From Geodermatophilus marinus (GTDB lineage: Bacteria > Actinomycetota > Actinomycetes > Mycobacteriales > Geodermatophilaceae): a stretch of DNA of 64,000 nucleotides. The notes beneath the pieces were generated by a model that did not search any database, had not been told where the DNA came from, and saw only the letters and a program-made list of their open reading frames with translations. The stretch lies in the NCBI RefSeq assembly GCF_003428645.1, contig NZ_QVQH01000011.1, positions 62,001 to 126,000 on the forward strand, read 5' to 3'. Below are positions 18,534 to 25,698 of the stretch, in pieces; the first letter of the stretch is position 1, and each line of letters starts with the position of its first letter. The position numbers and the translations under genes were made by a program.

Positions 18534-19600
18534 TCCGCGCGGCGGCCCGCCTGCTGGTCGTCGTCCTCGCCGCGGGAGCCGCCCTGCTCCTCGCCGGGCC
18601 GGCCACCGCGCACGTGGGCGGGGGAGCCGCGGGCAGCGACTTCGACGCGCGGGTGCTGTCGGTCGAGCCGGCCGTGCCCGGGGTGTCGGTGCGGGTGCTC
18701 TCCTCCGGCGACGAGTTGGAGGTGGTCAACCGCACCGCCGCCGAGGTCGAGGTGCCCGGCTACTCCGACGAGCCCTACCTGCGCATCGGCCCGGACGGCG
18801 TCTGGCGCAACGCCAACAGCCCGGCCACCTACATCAACCTCGATCGGTTCGGCCGCACGGCGCTGCCGCCCTCCGCCGACCCGGACGCCGCGCCGGACTG
18901 GCAGCAGGTCTCCACGCAGCCGGCCTACGTGTGGCACGACCACCGCACCCACTGGATGAGCGAGGGGGTGCTGCCCCCGGCGGTCGCCGCCGACCCCACC
19001 CGGCAGCACCTGGTCGTCGAGTGGCTGGTGCCGATGAGCCACGGCGGCACGCCGCTGGCCGTGCGCGGGGAGCTCACCTGGAGCCCGCCGCCCCCGGCCT
19101 GGTTGGTGTGGCCGGCGTACGCGCTGCTCGCCCTGGCCGGGACGGCCGCCGGGCTGGTCGCCCGCACGCCCCGGCCGCTGGGCGCCCTCCTGCTGCTCGG
19201 GGGCGTCGCAGCCCTCTACCACGCGCTGGCCACCCCGGAGCCGCCGGCGAGCGTCGCCTCGCACGCCGGGGCGATCGCGTCGGCGTTGCTGCCGGCGCTC
19301 ACCGCCCTGGCCGTGGCCGGCCTGGGGCTGTGGGCGGCGCGCCGAGGTCGCGGGTCGCTGGTGGGCCTGCTCGCCGTCGTCCTCGGGTGGCTGCTGCTCG
19401 TGCAGGGGCTGCCGGACGTCGACGTCCTGTGGACCGCGCACGTGCTCGCCGCCGGGCCGGCGCTGCCGGCCCGGGCGGCCGTCGCCGTGCTGGTCGCCCT
19501 CGGGGCCGGGCTGGTGCTCGGTGGCCTCGCGGCGGGGCGGCGGTTCCGGGAGACCGGCCGGCGGACCGAGCCGGCCGGCGACCCGCAGCCCGTGGGCTGA
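18530..19600 (+). CDS. Exported-domain membrane protein of the copper operon, unknown function
   Basis: 356 residues, no named domain recognised. A signal sequence ends at ATAHVGGG, again leaving a histidine near the mature N-terminus. The exported part (about residues 28-185) has EVEVPGYSDEPYLRIGPDGVW and YVWHDHRTHWMSEG, a cluster of three His and two Trp that could bind metal. About six hydrophobic helices fill the C-terminal half. It is coupled to the Sco1 gene by GTGA and is the last gene of the operon. Similar genes accompany copC/sco in other actinobacteria, as far as I recall; a role in copper binding or oxidase assembly is inferred. Confidence 0.75.
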   Translation: MIRAAARLLVVVLAAGAALLLAGPATAHVGGGAAGSDFDARVLSVEPAVPGVSVRVLSSGDELEVVNRTAAEVEVPGYSDEPYLRIGPDGVWRNANSPATYINLDRFGRTALPPSADPDAAPDWQQVSTQPAYVWHDHRTHWMSEGVLPPAVAADPTRQHLVVEWLVPMSHGGTPLAVRGELTWSPPPPAWLVWPAYALLALAGTAAGLVARTPRPLGALLLLGGVAALYHALATPEPPASVASHAGAIASALLPALTALAVAGLGLWAARRGRGSLVGLLAVVLGWLLLVQGLPDVDVLWTAHVLAAGPALPARAAVAVLVALGAGLVLGGLAAGRRFRETGRRTEPAGDPQPVG

Positions 19601-19622
19601 GCGGGCGGCCGGCGGCGGTGGG

Positions 19623-20465
19623 TCAGGCGGTGACGGTCGCGGCCGCGTCCCCGGCCATGTCCCCCGTCAGGGCCTGCAGCCGCGCGCGGGCCGCGAGCAG
19701 CTCGTTGGCCCGCACCAGGTCGGTCTCGAAGTCGACCTCGACGGCGGGGAACCGGGAGATGTCCAGCGGCCGGAAACGCAGGCCCTCGGTGGCGATCGCG
19801 GTCTCCATGCCGCGCTCGAAGTAGTCCTGGGCGCCGCAGGCGGCCAGGTGCTCGACGAGCACCGGCTTGTCGGCGGCGGAGACGTAGTTGATGCCGACCG
19901 CCTCGCCGAGCCCGCCCGCCACGGTCTTGGACAGCCCGGCGATGAAGCCCTCCGCGTCGAGGGTGTACTTGACCTCCTCGTCGGCGACGGTGGAGGTGTC
20001 CACGCAGACGAAGCTCTCGTCGGCGCGCAGGGCCGGCAGCGCCTGGTCGAGCGCGCCCGCCTCGAAGACGACGTCACCGTTGAACCACAGCACGCCGCCG
20101 TCGCGGGAGCTGCGCAGCCCGCGCAGCAGGCTCTGCGAGGTGTTGGTGACGGCGAACTGCGGGTTGTAGGCGAAGCGGACCTGCGGCACCGCCCGCATCA
20201 CCCGCTCGGCCTCGAACCCGACCACGACGGTCACGTCGACGCCGGGGCCGAGCACCGCGTCGAGCACGTCGAGCTGGCGCTGCAGGATGCTCCGCCCGTC
20301 GTGCAGCGGGGTCAGCGGCTTGGGGTGGGGCCGGCCCAGCCGGGTGCCCATGCCGGCCGCGAGGATCACCACCTGCACCGGTGGGTGCAGCAGCCGGGGC
20401 GCCGCGGGGCGGGCCAGATCTCGCGGAGCGCTCGTCGAGGCTCGGTCGTGGGTCCGCACGGTCAT
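19623..20465 (-). CDS. Sugar-phosphate/CTP-type nucleotidyltransferase
   Basis: 280 residues with the NTP_transferase N-terminus VVILAAGMGTRLGRPHPKPLTPL (GxGTRL and K signature) and WFNGDVVFE, the metal-binding GD motif. Choline-phosphate cytidylyltransferase (LicC-like) and related enzymes have this layout, with the product-binding region VEVDFETDLVRAN at the C-terminus (EIDFEDDL-like). The ATG at 20465 overlaps the stop of the upstream glycerophosphotransferase gene as ATGA, so the pair is coupled. Together they probably make a nucleotide-activated alcohol or polyol phosphate and polymerise it onto a wall glycopolymer (inference). Confidence 0.88.
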   Translation of the reverse strand: MTVRTHDRASTSAPRDLARPAAPRLLHPPVQVVILAAGMGTRLGRPHPKPLTPLHDGRSILQRQLDVLDAVLGPGVDVTVVVGFEAERVMRAVPQVRFAYNPQFAVTNTSQSLLRGLRSSRDGGVLWFNGDVVFEAGALDQALPALRADESFVCVDTSTVADEEVKYTLDAEGFIAGLSKTVAGGLGEAVGINYVSAADKPVLVEHLAACGAQDYFERGMETAIATEGLRFRPLDISRFPAVEVDFETDLVRANELLAARARLQALTGDMAGDAAATVTA

Positions 20466-21613
20466 CCCCTTCCTGGTGGAGTCGTCGGCCGGGTGCCGAA
20501 CAGGAGGTCGAGCACGCGGTCGGTCGCGTGCCCGTCCTCGAGGGAGCAGAAAGTGTCGCGGAAGCGCGCGTATGCGCCGGCCCAACGCGCGGAGTGCTCG
20601 GTCACGGTTCGGATCGCCCCGACCAGCTCCGCGCTGGTGCGCAGCAGCGGGCCCGGGGCGATCTCCTCGAGGTCGTCGTAGAACCCGCGCAGCGAGTCCC
20701 GGTAGCGCTCGAGGTCGTAGGGGAACAGCAGGATCGGCCTGCCGGTCACCGCGAAGTCGAACATCGCCGAGGAGTAGTCGGTGACGAGCACGTCGGCGGC
20801 CAGGTAGAGCCCCGCGGTGTCGGTGTCGTCGGTGACGTCCACGACGGGCAGGCCGGGCGGGACGGCCAGCCGGCCGGAGACGATGTTGTGCAACCGCACC
20901 AGCAGCACGTGGTCGCCGCCGAGCCGGCCGGCGAAGTCGGCGAGGTCGACGGGCAGCTCGAAGTCCGGCGCGTCCCCGGCCCGGTCGAGCACCAGGTCGT
21001 CGCGCCAGGTCGGGGCGTAGAGGACGGCGGTGACGCCGTCGGGGATGCCGAGCCGGGCCCGGACGCGTGCCCGGACGGCGTCGCGGTCCGGCGCGCTGAG
21101 GGCGTCGTTGCGCGGGTAGCCGGTCTCGGCGACCTCTCCGGTGTAGCCGAAGGCGCCGCGCAACCGGGCGGTCGAGACGGGGTTGGGCGACAGCAGCAGG
21201 TCCCAGCGGGCGACGTCCCGGTCCGCGGCGTCCAGCCAGCCGGGCCGGGCCGGCTGCACGTCGTGGTGGATGCGCTTGAGCGGGGTGCCGTGCCAGGTCT
21301 GCAGGTAGAAGGTGCCCGGCTGCTTGTCCCACTCCATGGAGAGGCAGTCGTTGGCGACCACGACGTCGGCGGACTCCAGGGCGGCCCGGGCCTCGGGGGT
21401 GCGGTACAGGACCGGGGTGACCCCGGCGGGCACCGTGCCGACGGTCTCGGGGAGGCACAGCCACGTGTGGCGGGCGGGCACGCCACGGCTCGGCCACCCC
21501 TCGTGGAGGGCGCGCGGGTTGTCGCCGTAGAGACCGCGGAAGCAGGACCAGACGACGTGGTGGGGCGGCTCGCGGCGGACCCGCGCCCCGGTGGGACCCG
21601 GTGCGGTCGGCAT
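20462..21613 (-). CDS. CDP-glycerol:polyglycerophosphate glycerophosphotransferase family (TagB/TagF-like)
   Basis: 383 residues of the teichoic-acid polymerase family, GT-B fold. Signature segments: YLQTWHGTPLKRIHHD (the HGTP motif), ETGYPRNDAL, VLYAPTWRDD, LVRLHN, and the C-terminal VTDYSSAMFDFAVTGRPILLFPYDLE. These include the histidines needed for CDP-glycerol transfer in TagF. No membrane segment is seen, so it would be peripheral at the inner face. It is transcribed with the nucleotidyltransferase gene. Gene context next to an M23 peptidase supports a cell-wall role. Confidence 0.92.
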   Translation of the reverse strand: MPTAPGPTGARVRREPPHHVVWSCFRGLYGDNPRALHEGWPSRGVPARHTWLCLPETVGTVPAGVTPVLYRTPEARAALESADVVVANDCLSMEWDKQPGTFYLQTWHGTPLKRIHHDVQPARPGWLDAADRDVARWDLLLSPNPVSTARLRGAFGYTGEVAETGYPRNDALSAPDRDAVRARVRARLGIPDGVTAVLYAPTWRDDLVLDRAGDAPDFELPVDLADFAGRLGGDHVLLVRLHNIVSGRLAVPPGLPVVDVTDDTDTAGLYLAADVLVTDYSSAMFDFAVTGRPILLFPYDLERYRDSLRGFYDDLEEIAPGPLLRTSAELVGAIRTVTEHSARWAGAYARFRDTFCSLEDGHATDRVLDLLFGTRPTTPPGRG

Positions 21614-21945
21614 GCGGCACCACCCTCGGCGTCGTCGGTGCGGTCGGTCCCCCTCACGCGCTGGTCGACCCGCCCGGGCCGGCGTCGTCGGGACCGGGGT
21701 CGTCGGGTGGTGCGGGTGTCGGTGTCATGACTACACGGCGGAGGCCGGGGCCGTCGACCCGGGGGACGCGGATCACAGCGGCCGACGCCGTGGGGCGGGT
21801 GTGGCCGGTGGGGCGGCCGGGGTGCCGGGTCGGCGCGTCCCGATCCGACACGCCGGACTGCCGGTCACAGGTCGGTCACGCAGTGTTTGGATCGGCCACC
21901 GGACCGGGCGCGAACGGACGTCCTCCCACGAGACGGGGCAGGTGC
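21614..21945. other. 332-bp divergent regulatory region between wall-polymer and M23 genes
   Basis: No gene is supported here. The left half is featureless GC-rich sequence upstream of the glycerophosphotransferase. The right half carries the GGTCAC direct repeat at 21863-21879 and GTGTTT at 21883-21888, which also occur in the same order before the second M23 peptidase gene. Confidence 0.6.
21863..21888 (+). promoter_or_regulatory. MtrA-box-like direct repeat before M23 peptidase 1
   Basis: GGTCAC at 21863-21868 and 21874-21879, start-to-start 11 bp (one helical turn), followed by G-CA-GTGTTT. MtrA of actinobacteria binds tandem GTNAC-type half-sites with this spacing in front of cell-wall hydrolase genes (known). 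Site use here is inferred. Confidence 0.55.
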
Positions 21946-22668
21946 ATGGCTGGACGGCGTCGCGCGACCACCCGGGTGACCGGTGTGCCGCTCGCCCGCC
22001 GGGTGCCCTTCCTGCTCGCCGCGCTCGTCGCCGGCGGGCTCGTCGCCGGGGTGACCGGGGGGGCCGGGGCCTCCGAGGCGGCCGCGGGGCCGACCTCGGT
22101 CCTCGCCGCGCAGCAGGAGCTGCTCACCGGCGACGACGAGCTGCCGCTGCTGCCGCAGGCGGCCATCACCGTGGCCGAGGCCCAGGCCCGCCTGGCCGAG
22201 GTCGCCGCCTCCCGGGCGGCCCGAGCGGAGGCCGAGGCGGCGGCCGCCGAGGCCGCCCGCGAGGCAGCCCGGCCCAAGGCCGTGCTCCCCGTCGACGGGG
22301 CCCGGCTGACCAGCGGCTTCGGGGCCCGGTGGGGGACCTTCCACCACGGCATCGACCTCGCCGCCCCGATGCGCACCCCCGAGTACGCGGCGGTCGACGG
22401 GGTCGTGCTGCGGGCCGGGGCGGCCAGCGGGTTCGGCCTGGCCGTCTACCTGCTCCACGACGACGGCGACGTCACCGTCTACGGCCACATGGACGAGATC
22501 CTCGTCGAGCCGGGGCAGTACGTGCAGGCGGGGGAGACGATCGCCCTGCTGGGCAACCGCGGGCAGTCCACCGGCCCGCACCTGCACTTCGAGGTGCACG
22601 AGGGCGGCGTCGGTGGCGAGCGGGTCGACCCGATCCCGTGGCTGGAGGCGCGCGGCGTCGAGGTGTGA
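21946..22668 (+). CDS. M23-family metallopeptidase (LytM-type), paralogue 1
   Basis: 240 residues: basic N-terminus, one membrane helix or uncleaved signal (residues 20-38), an Ala/Glu-rich helical spacer (75-108), and a complete LytM domain. Zinc ligands are His133 and Asp137 (H-x3-D in FHHGIDLAAP) and His214 in the GPHLHFEV motif with catalytic His212; DVTVYGHMDEI is also conserved. The domain cleaves peptide cross-bridges or stem peptides in peptidoglycan outside the membrane. A close paralogue lies at 58475-59347, with the same upstream regulatory element. Confidence 0.93.
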   Translation: MAGRRRATTRVTGVPLARRVPFLLAALVAGGLVAGVTGGAGASEAAAGPTSVLAAQQELLTGDDELPLLPQAAITVAEAQARLAEVAASRAARAEAEAAAAEAAREAARPKAVLPVDGARLTSGFGARWGTFHHGIDLAAPMRTPEYAAVDGVVLRAGAASGFGLAVYLLHDDGDVTVYGHMDEILVEPGQYVQAGETIALLGNRGQSTGPHLHFEVHEGGVGGERVDPIPWLEARGVEV

Positions 22669-22725
22669 GCCCGCCACGGCCGGTCCCCGCCCCCGGTCGG
22701 CCGCCCGCCGTGGTGGGATGCCGCC

Positions 22726-23139
22726 GTGGGGCCGGCCACCGAGGACGCCAACCGCCGGCTGCTGCGCGCCCGGGACGCGATGGACCGGCGCTTCGCCGAG
22801 CCGCTCGACGTCCCGGCCCTGGCCCGGATCGCGCTGGTCTCCGAGGCGCACTTCATCCGCAGCTTCCGGGCCGTCTTCGGCGAGACGCCGCACCGCTACC
22901 TGCAGCGGCGGCGGGTGGAGCGCGCGATGTTCCTGCTCCGGACGACCGACCGCTCGGTGACCGACATCTGCATGGACGTCGGCTTCACCAGCCTGGGCAC
23001 GTTCAGCCGGGTCTTCCGCGACATCGTCGGGGAGCCACCGTCGGCCTACCGCCGCCGCGGGCCGATCGGCCCCGTCCCCTCCTGCTTCGCGCGGGCCTGG
23101 CTGCGACCGAGCAGTTTCGGAGAAGCGCCGCCGCCATGA
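22726..23139 (+). CDS. AraC-family regulator consisting only of the DNA-binding domain
   Basis: 137 residues, almost entirely the double helix-turn-helix of AraC/XylS proteins: FAEPLDVPALARIALVSEAH, FRAVFGETPHRYLQRRRVERA, then SVTDICMDVGFTSLGTFSRVF. It lacks the N-terminal ligand domain of typical family members (about 280 aa). The stop overlaps the possible ATG of the VOC gene (ATGA). Short AraC plus glyoxalase-fold gene is a recurring pair; the VOC protein or its ligand may act as the missing sensor (inference). Confidence 0.9.
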   Translation: MGPATEDANRRLLRARDAMDRRFAEPLDVPALARIALVSEAHFIRSFRAVFGETPHRYLQRRRVERAMFLLRTTDRSVTDICMDVGFTSLGTFSRVFRDIVGEPPSAYRRRGPIGPVPSCFARAWLRPSSFGEAPPP

Positions 23140-23573
23140 CCGTCCCTAGCGTGCTGCCCATGATGAAGCGACTGAACATCTCCGGCATCTACGTCCTCGA
23201 CCAGGACCGGGCGCTCGACTTCTACGTCGGCAAGCTCGGCCTCGAGGTGGACACCGACGTCGACCTGGGGTTCATGCGGTGGCTGACCGTCCGCGTCCCC
23301 GGCGACCCCGACCACAAGATCCTGCTCGAGCAGCCGAGCCCGCCGGCGATGAGCGAGGAGACCGCCGTGCAGGTCCGCGACCTGGTCACGAAGGGGGCGG
23401 CGGGCGGCCACCTCTTCTTCGCCGTCGACGACGCCCACGCGGTGCACGCCGAGCTCCGGGCGCGCGGGGTCGAGCTCACCGAGGAGCCGACCGAGCAGTC
23501 CTACGGGATCGACTTCGGCCTGCGGGACCCGTTCGGCAACCACGTCCGCATCGCGCAGCTCAAGGAGGGCTGA
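23136..23573 (+). CDS. VOC-family (glyoxalase/bleomycin-resistance fold) protein
   Basis: About 145 residues with the paired beta-alpha-beta-beta-beta units of the VOC fold: LNISGIYVLDQDRALDFYVG at the start, GGHLFFAVDDAHAVHAELRA in the second half, and the closing DFGLRDPFGNHVRIAQ. The start at 23136 overlaps the AraC stop by ATGA. A second start at 23160 (MMKRLN) is attractive because TAGCGT at 23147-23152 would give a leaderless transcript. Substrate or metal use cannot be told. Confidence 0.88.
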   Translation: MTVPSVLPMMKRLNISGIYVLDQDRALDFYVGKLGLEVDTDVDLGFMRWLTVRVPGDPDHKILLEQPSPPAMSEETAVQVRDLVTKGAAGGHLFFAVDDAHAVHAELRARGVELTEEPTEQSYGIDFGLRDPFGNHVRIAQLKEG

Positions 23574-23657
23574 CCCGCCGGACCCCCCGCCCCGGGGGGC
23601 GCGCACGGCCCTGTACAGTTGCTGGCGGCTCGGGGTTCGCACCGGGCCGGCGAGCAC

Positions 23658-23730
23658 GGGGCTGTGGCGCAGCTGGTAGCGCACCACACTGGCAGTGTGG
23701 GGGTCAGGGGTTCGAGTCCCCTCAGCTCCA
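23658..23730 (+). tRNA. tRNA-Ala (anticodon GGC)
   Basis: 73 nt fold into a full cloverleaf: acceptor arm GGGGCTG/CAGCTCC with one G-T pair, D arm with AGCTGGTAGC, anticodon arm CCACA-CTGGCAG-TGTGG exposing GGC, and T arm AGGGG-TTCGAGT-CCCCT. The discriminator base is A and CCA is not encoded. A long hairpin follows at 23738-23776. The remains of a tyrosine integrase immediately beyond it suggest that this tRNA served as an attachment site. Confidence 0.98.
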
Positions 23731-23737
23731 CCCCGAC

Positions 23738-23776
23738 GACCAAGGCCGTTCTCCCTCCGGGAGAGCGGCCTTGGTC
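23738..23776 (+). terminator. Terminator hairpin after tRNA-Ala
   Basis: Eighteen-nt arms (23738-23755 and 23759-23776) pair throughout with one G-T wobble and a 3-nt loop; the outer part is GACCAAGGCCG. It is the strongest hairpin in this part of the window, 8 nt after the tRNA. Confidence 0.75.
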
Positions 23777-23799
23777 GTGTCCGGTGGCCACCGGAGCTG

Positions 23800-23977
23800 A
23801 TGGGGTGCCGGACCACTCCCACAGCGCCGTGCCCATGCGGTCCGCGGCGTCGCGACCGCGGGCCGGCATGACGTGGCCGTAGGTGTCCGTCGTCGTGCGC
23901 ATCCGTGCGTGGCCGAGCACCTCCATGACGACCCGGGGTGGGCGCCCTCCACGAGCAGCAGCGTCGCTGCTGCCGCT
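23800..23977 (-). pseudogene. Tyrosine recombinase (integrase) C-terminal remnant, frameshifted
   Basis: On the minus strand, one frame reads AAAATLLLVEGAHP and the next reads VVMEVLGHARMRTTTDTYGH, then RGRDAADRMGTALW. Together they match the end of site-specific tyrosine recombinases (the conserved H-x-x-R helix region, LGH, and the catalytic Tyr in TYGH). The two parts are joined by a one-nucleotide loss in the run at about 23932-23938. Nothing upstream of this survives: the secreted BNR protein gene ends at 23984. An integrase tail next to a tRNA is the classic scar of an integrated element. Confidence 0.7.
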
Positions 23978-23983
23978 CGCGGC

Positions 23984-25468
23984 CTACGGGGCGCTGACCC
24001 GGACGGACACCACGTCGGCGGTGTCGTCCGCCGCCCCTGTCCGCGAGAAGAACGCGAGGAAGTCCCGCCCGATGTTGTCCAGCCCCTGGTAGTCACCCAG
24101 GAACAAACCCCGGGCGACGGGTGCGTTCTGCATGTCGAACGGCTCGGCGAGCCGCTGCTCGGTCCAGGTCGCCCCTGCGTCGTGGGAGTGCGCCAGCAGC
24201 ACCGTGGTCGGCAGGGGGGGTGCCGGGGTGTTCTCCCGGAAGTCGTAGTAGAGGACACCGACGGTGCCGTCCGACGACACGTCCACCGTCGCGTTGAAGG
24301 CGGCCACGGGCGTCGGGGTCTGGTTGACCTTCACCGGTGTCGACCAGTTCGTCCCGTCGTCCGAGCTGGAGAGCACCACGTCGGTGGTCCCGCCGCCGGA
24401 GAAGCGGGCGTCGGCCCATACCACGTACACCCGGCCGGTGGCCGGGTCGACGGCGATGTCGGGGAGGTTCGTCCCGGCCCGCACCGGATCAGCGCTGTCG
24501 GGGTCGCACACCTGTTCGCCGTCGCAGGAGACGGCCGGCACGTAGTCGGAGATCGGGATCGGACGCGACCAGCTCTCCCCGGCGTCCGTGCTCACCACCA
24601 CACCGATGAACAGCGAGTTCGGGGTCGGCAGCAACCCCGCGCGCCTGTAGCCGAAGAAGACGTCCACGAGCGTGCCGTTCGGGAGCACGGCGATCTGGTT
24701 GCCGACGGTGCCGAGGAGTCCCCCGGTCATCGCGGTCGGCGTCGACCACGTCTGGCCGCCGTCGGTGGTCCGGGAGAACAGCGGCACGCCATGGCGGAGC
24801 ACCGAGGGAAGGTCGAAAGGCCGGCCGGGGAGGCCGAGGGGGGACGTGACCCGGTCCCACACCGCGTAGACGTGGCCGGGTCGCGTCGGGTCACCGGTGA
24901 TCGACTCCTTGTCGTTGAACCTGTCCAGGGTGTCGTCACGGACGAGCGTGACCGGCGGACCCCACGTCGCACCCTGGTCGGTCGACTTGGACACCAGGAT
25001 GGCCGACGTCGCCTGGTCCGCGGAGATCGACAGCGAGATCTGGTAGGCGTCGCCGGCGGCGTCGAAGGTGACCCACGGGTCCGTCGCGCGGTCGTACACC
25101 GGATCTCCTCCGGAGCACTCGCTGAAGGCCGCGTAGCTCTCCGTCCACGTCCGGCCGCCGTCCGCGGAACGGGAGGCCACCAACCCGCGAGCCGCGCCGT
25201 CGGACCAGCGGTCCTGCTGGTACACGCCGATGACGTTGCTGGGGTCGGTCGGATCCACCGCCACGAACGGCTCGACCTCGGTGTCCGTGTACACGGTGCC
25301 GGGATCCTCCCCGGGGGCCGCCCCGACCGGGCAGCCGGCGAACGGGCTCGGTCCCGAGACCGGGATCGCCGGACCGGCGACGAGCGGATGGGCTCCGGCC
25401 GGAAAGGTGGTCCCGACCACCAGGACCGGCGCTCCGAGGGTGACGACGAGGACACGAGATGCACGCAC
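23984..25468 (-). CDS. Secreted BNR/Asp-box repeat protein (sialidase-like propeller)
   Basis: About 494 residues with a signal peptide ending near FPAGAH. Six Asp-boxes are visible: SADGGRTWT, STDQGATWG, TTDGGQTWS, STDAGESWS, SSDDGTNWS and SHDAGATWT, one per blade of a six-bladed beta-propeller. The FRIP motif and the catalytic Asp/Tyr/Glu set of true sialidases are not evident, so the activity may be different (carbohydrate binding or another hydrolase). I chose the GTG at 25468 since AGGTGG lies 6 nt upstream. Sampled lines look less GC-rich than the neighbours, and it lies next to an integrase scar, suggesting transfer. Confidence 0.85.
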   Translation of the reverse strand: MRASRVLVVTLGAPVLVVGTTFPAGAHPLVAGPAIPVSGPSPFAGCPVGAAPGEDPGTVYTDTEVEPFVAVDPTDPSNVIGVYQQDRWSDGAARGLVASRSADGGRTWTESYAAFSECSGGDPVYDRATDPWVTFDAAGDAYQISLSISADQATSAILVSKSTDQGATWGPPVTLVRDDTLDRFNDKESITGDPTRPGHVYAVWDRVTSPLGLPGRPFDLPSVLRHGVPLFSRTTDGGQTWSTPTAMTGGLLGTVGNQIAVLPNGTLVDVFFGYRRAGLLPTPNSLFIGVVVSTDAGESWSRPIPISDYVPAVSCDGEQVCDPDSADPVRAGTNLPDIAVDPATGRVYVVWADARFSGGGTTDVVLSSSDDGTNWSTPVKVNQTPTPVAAFNATVDVSSDGTVGVLYYDFRENTPAPPLPTTVLLAHSHDAGATWTEQRLAEPFDMQNAPVARGLFLGDYQGLDNIGRDFLAFFSRTGAADDTADVVSVRVSAP

Positions 25469-25698
25469 GACGACCACCTCGGGACGGCGGGATCACAGAG
25501 CTGCAGAGCCGGTCAGAGGCTTCTGCTCGTTGACATGTCGGGTCCGTCGGCCGACAGCGGGGCCCGGTGGGCGGAGGCGATGGTAGTGCTCCCGGCTGGG
25601 CTGCAACAGGCATCGGCGTGCGGTAGGACCAGTGCAACGCGGACGCCGGTGCGGCGTGCCCGGGGTGGCACGTGGCGTTCACCGAGGTGGCCGGTCGT

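Noticed and set aside
23984-25468. Calling the BNR protein a true sialidase
   Set aside because: Asp-boxes are present but the FRIP arginine motif and catalytic residues were not found, so only the propeller fold is claimed.
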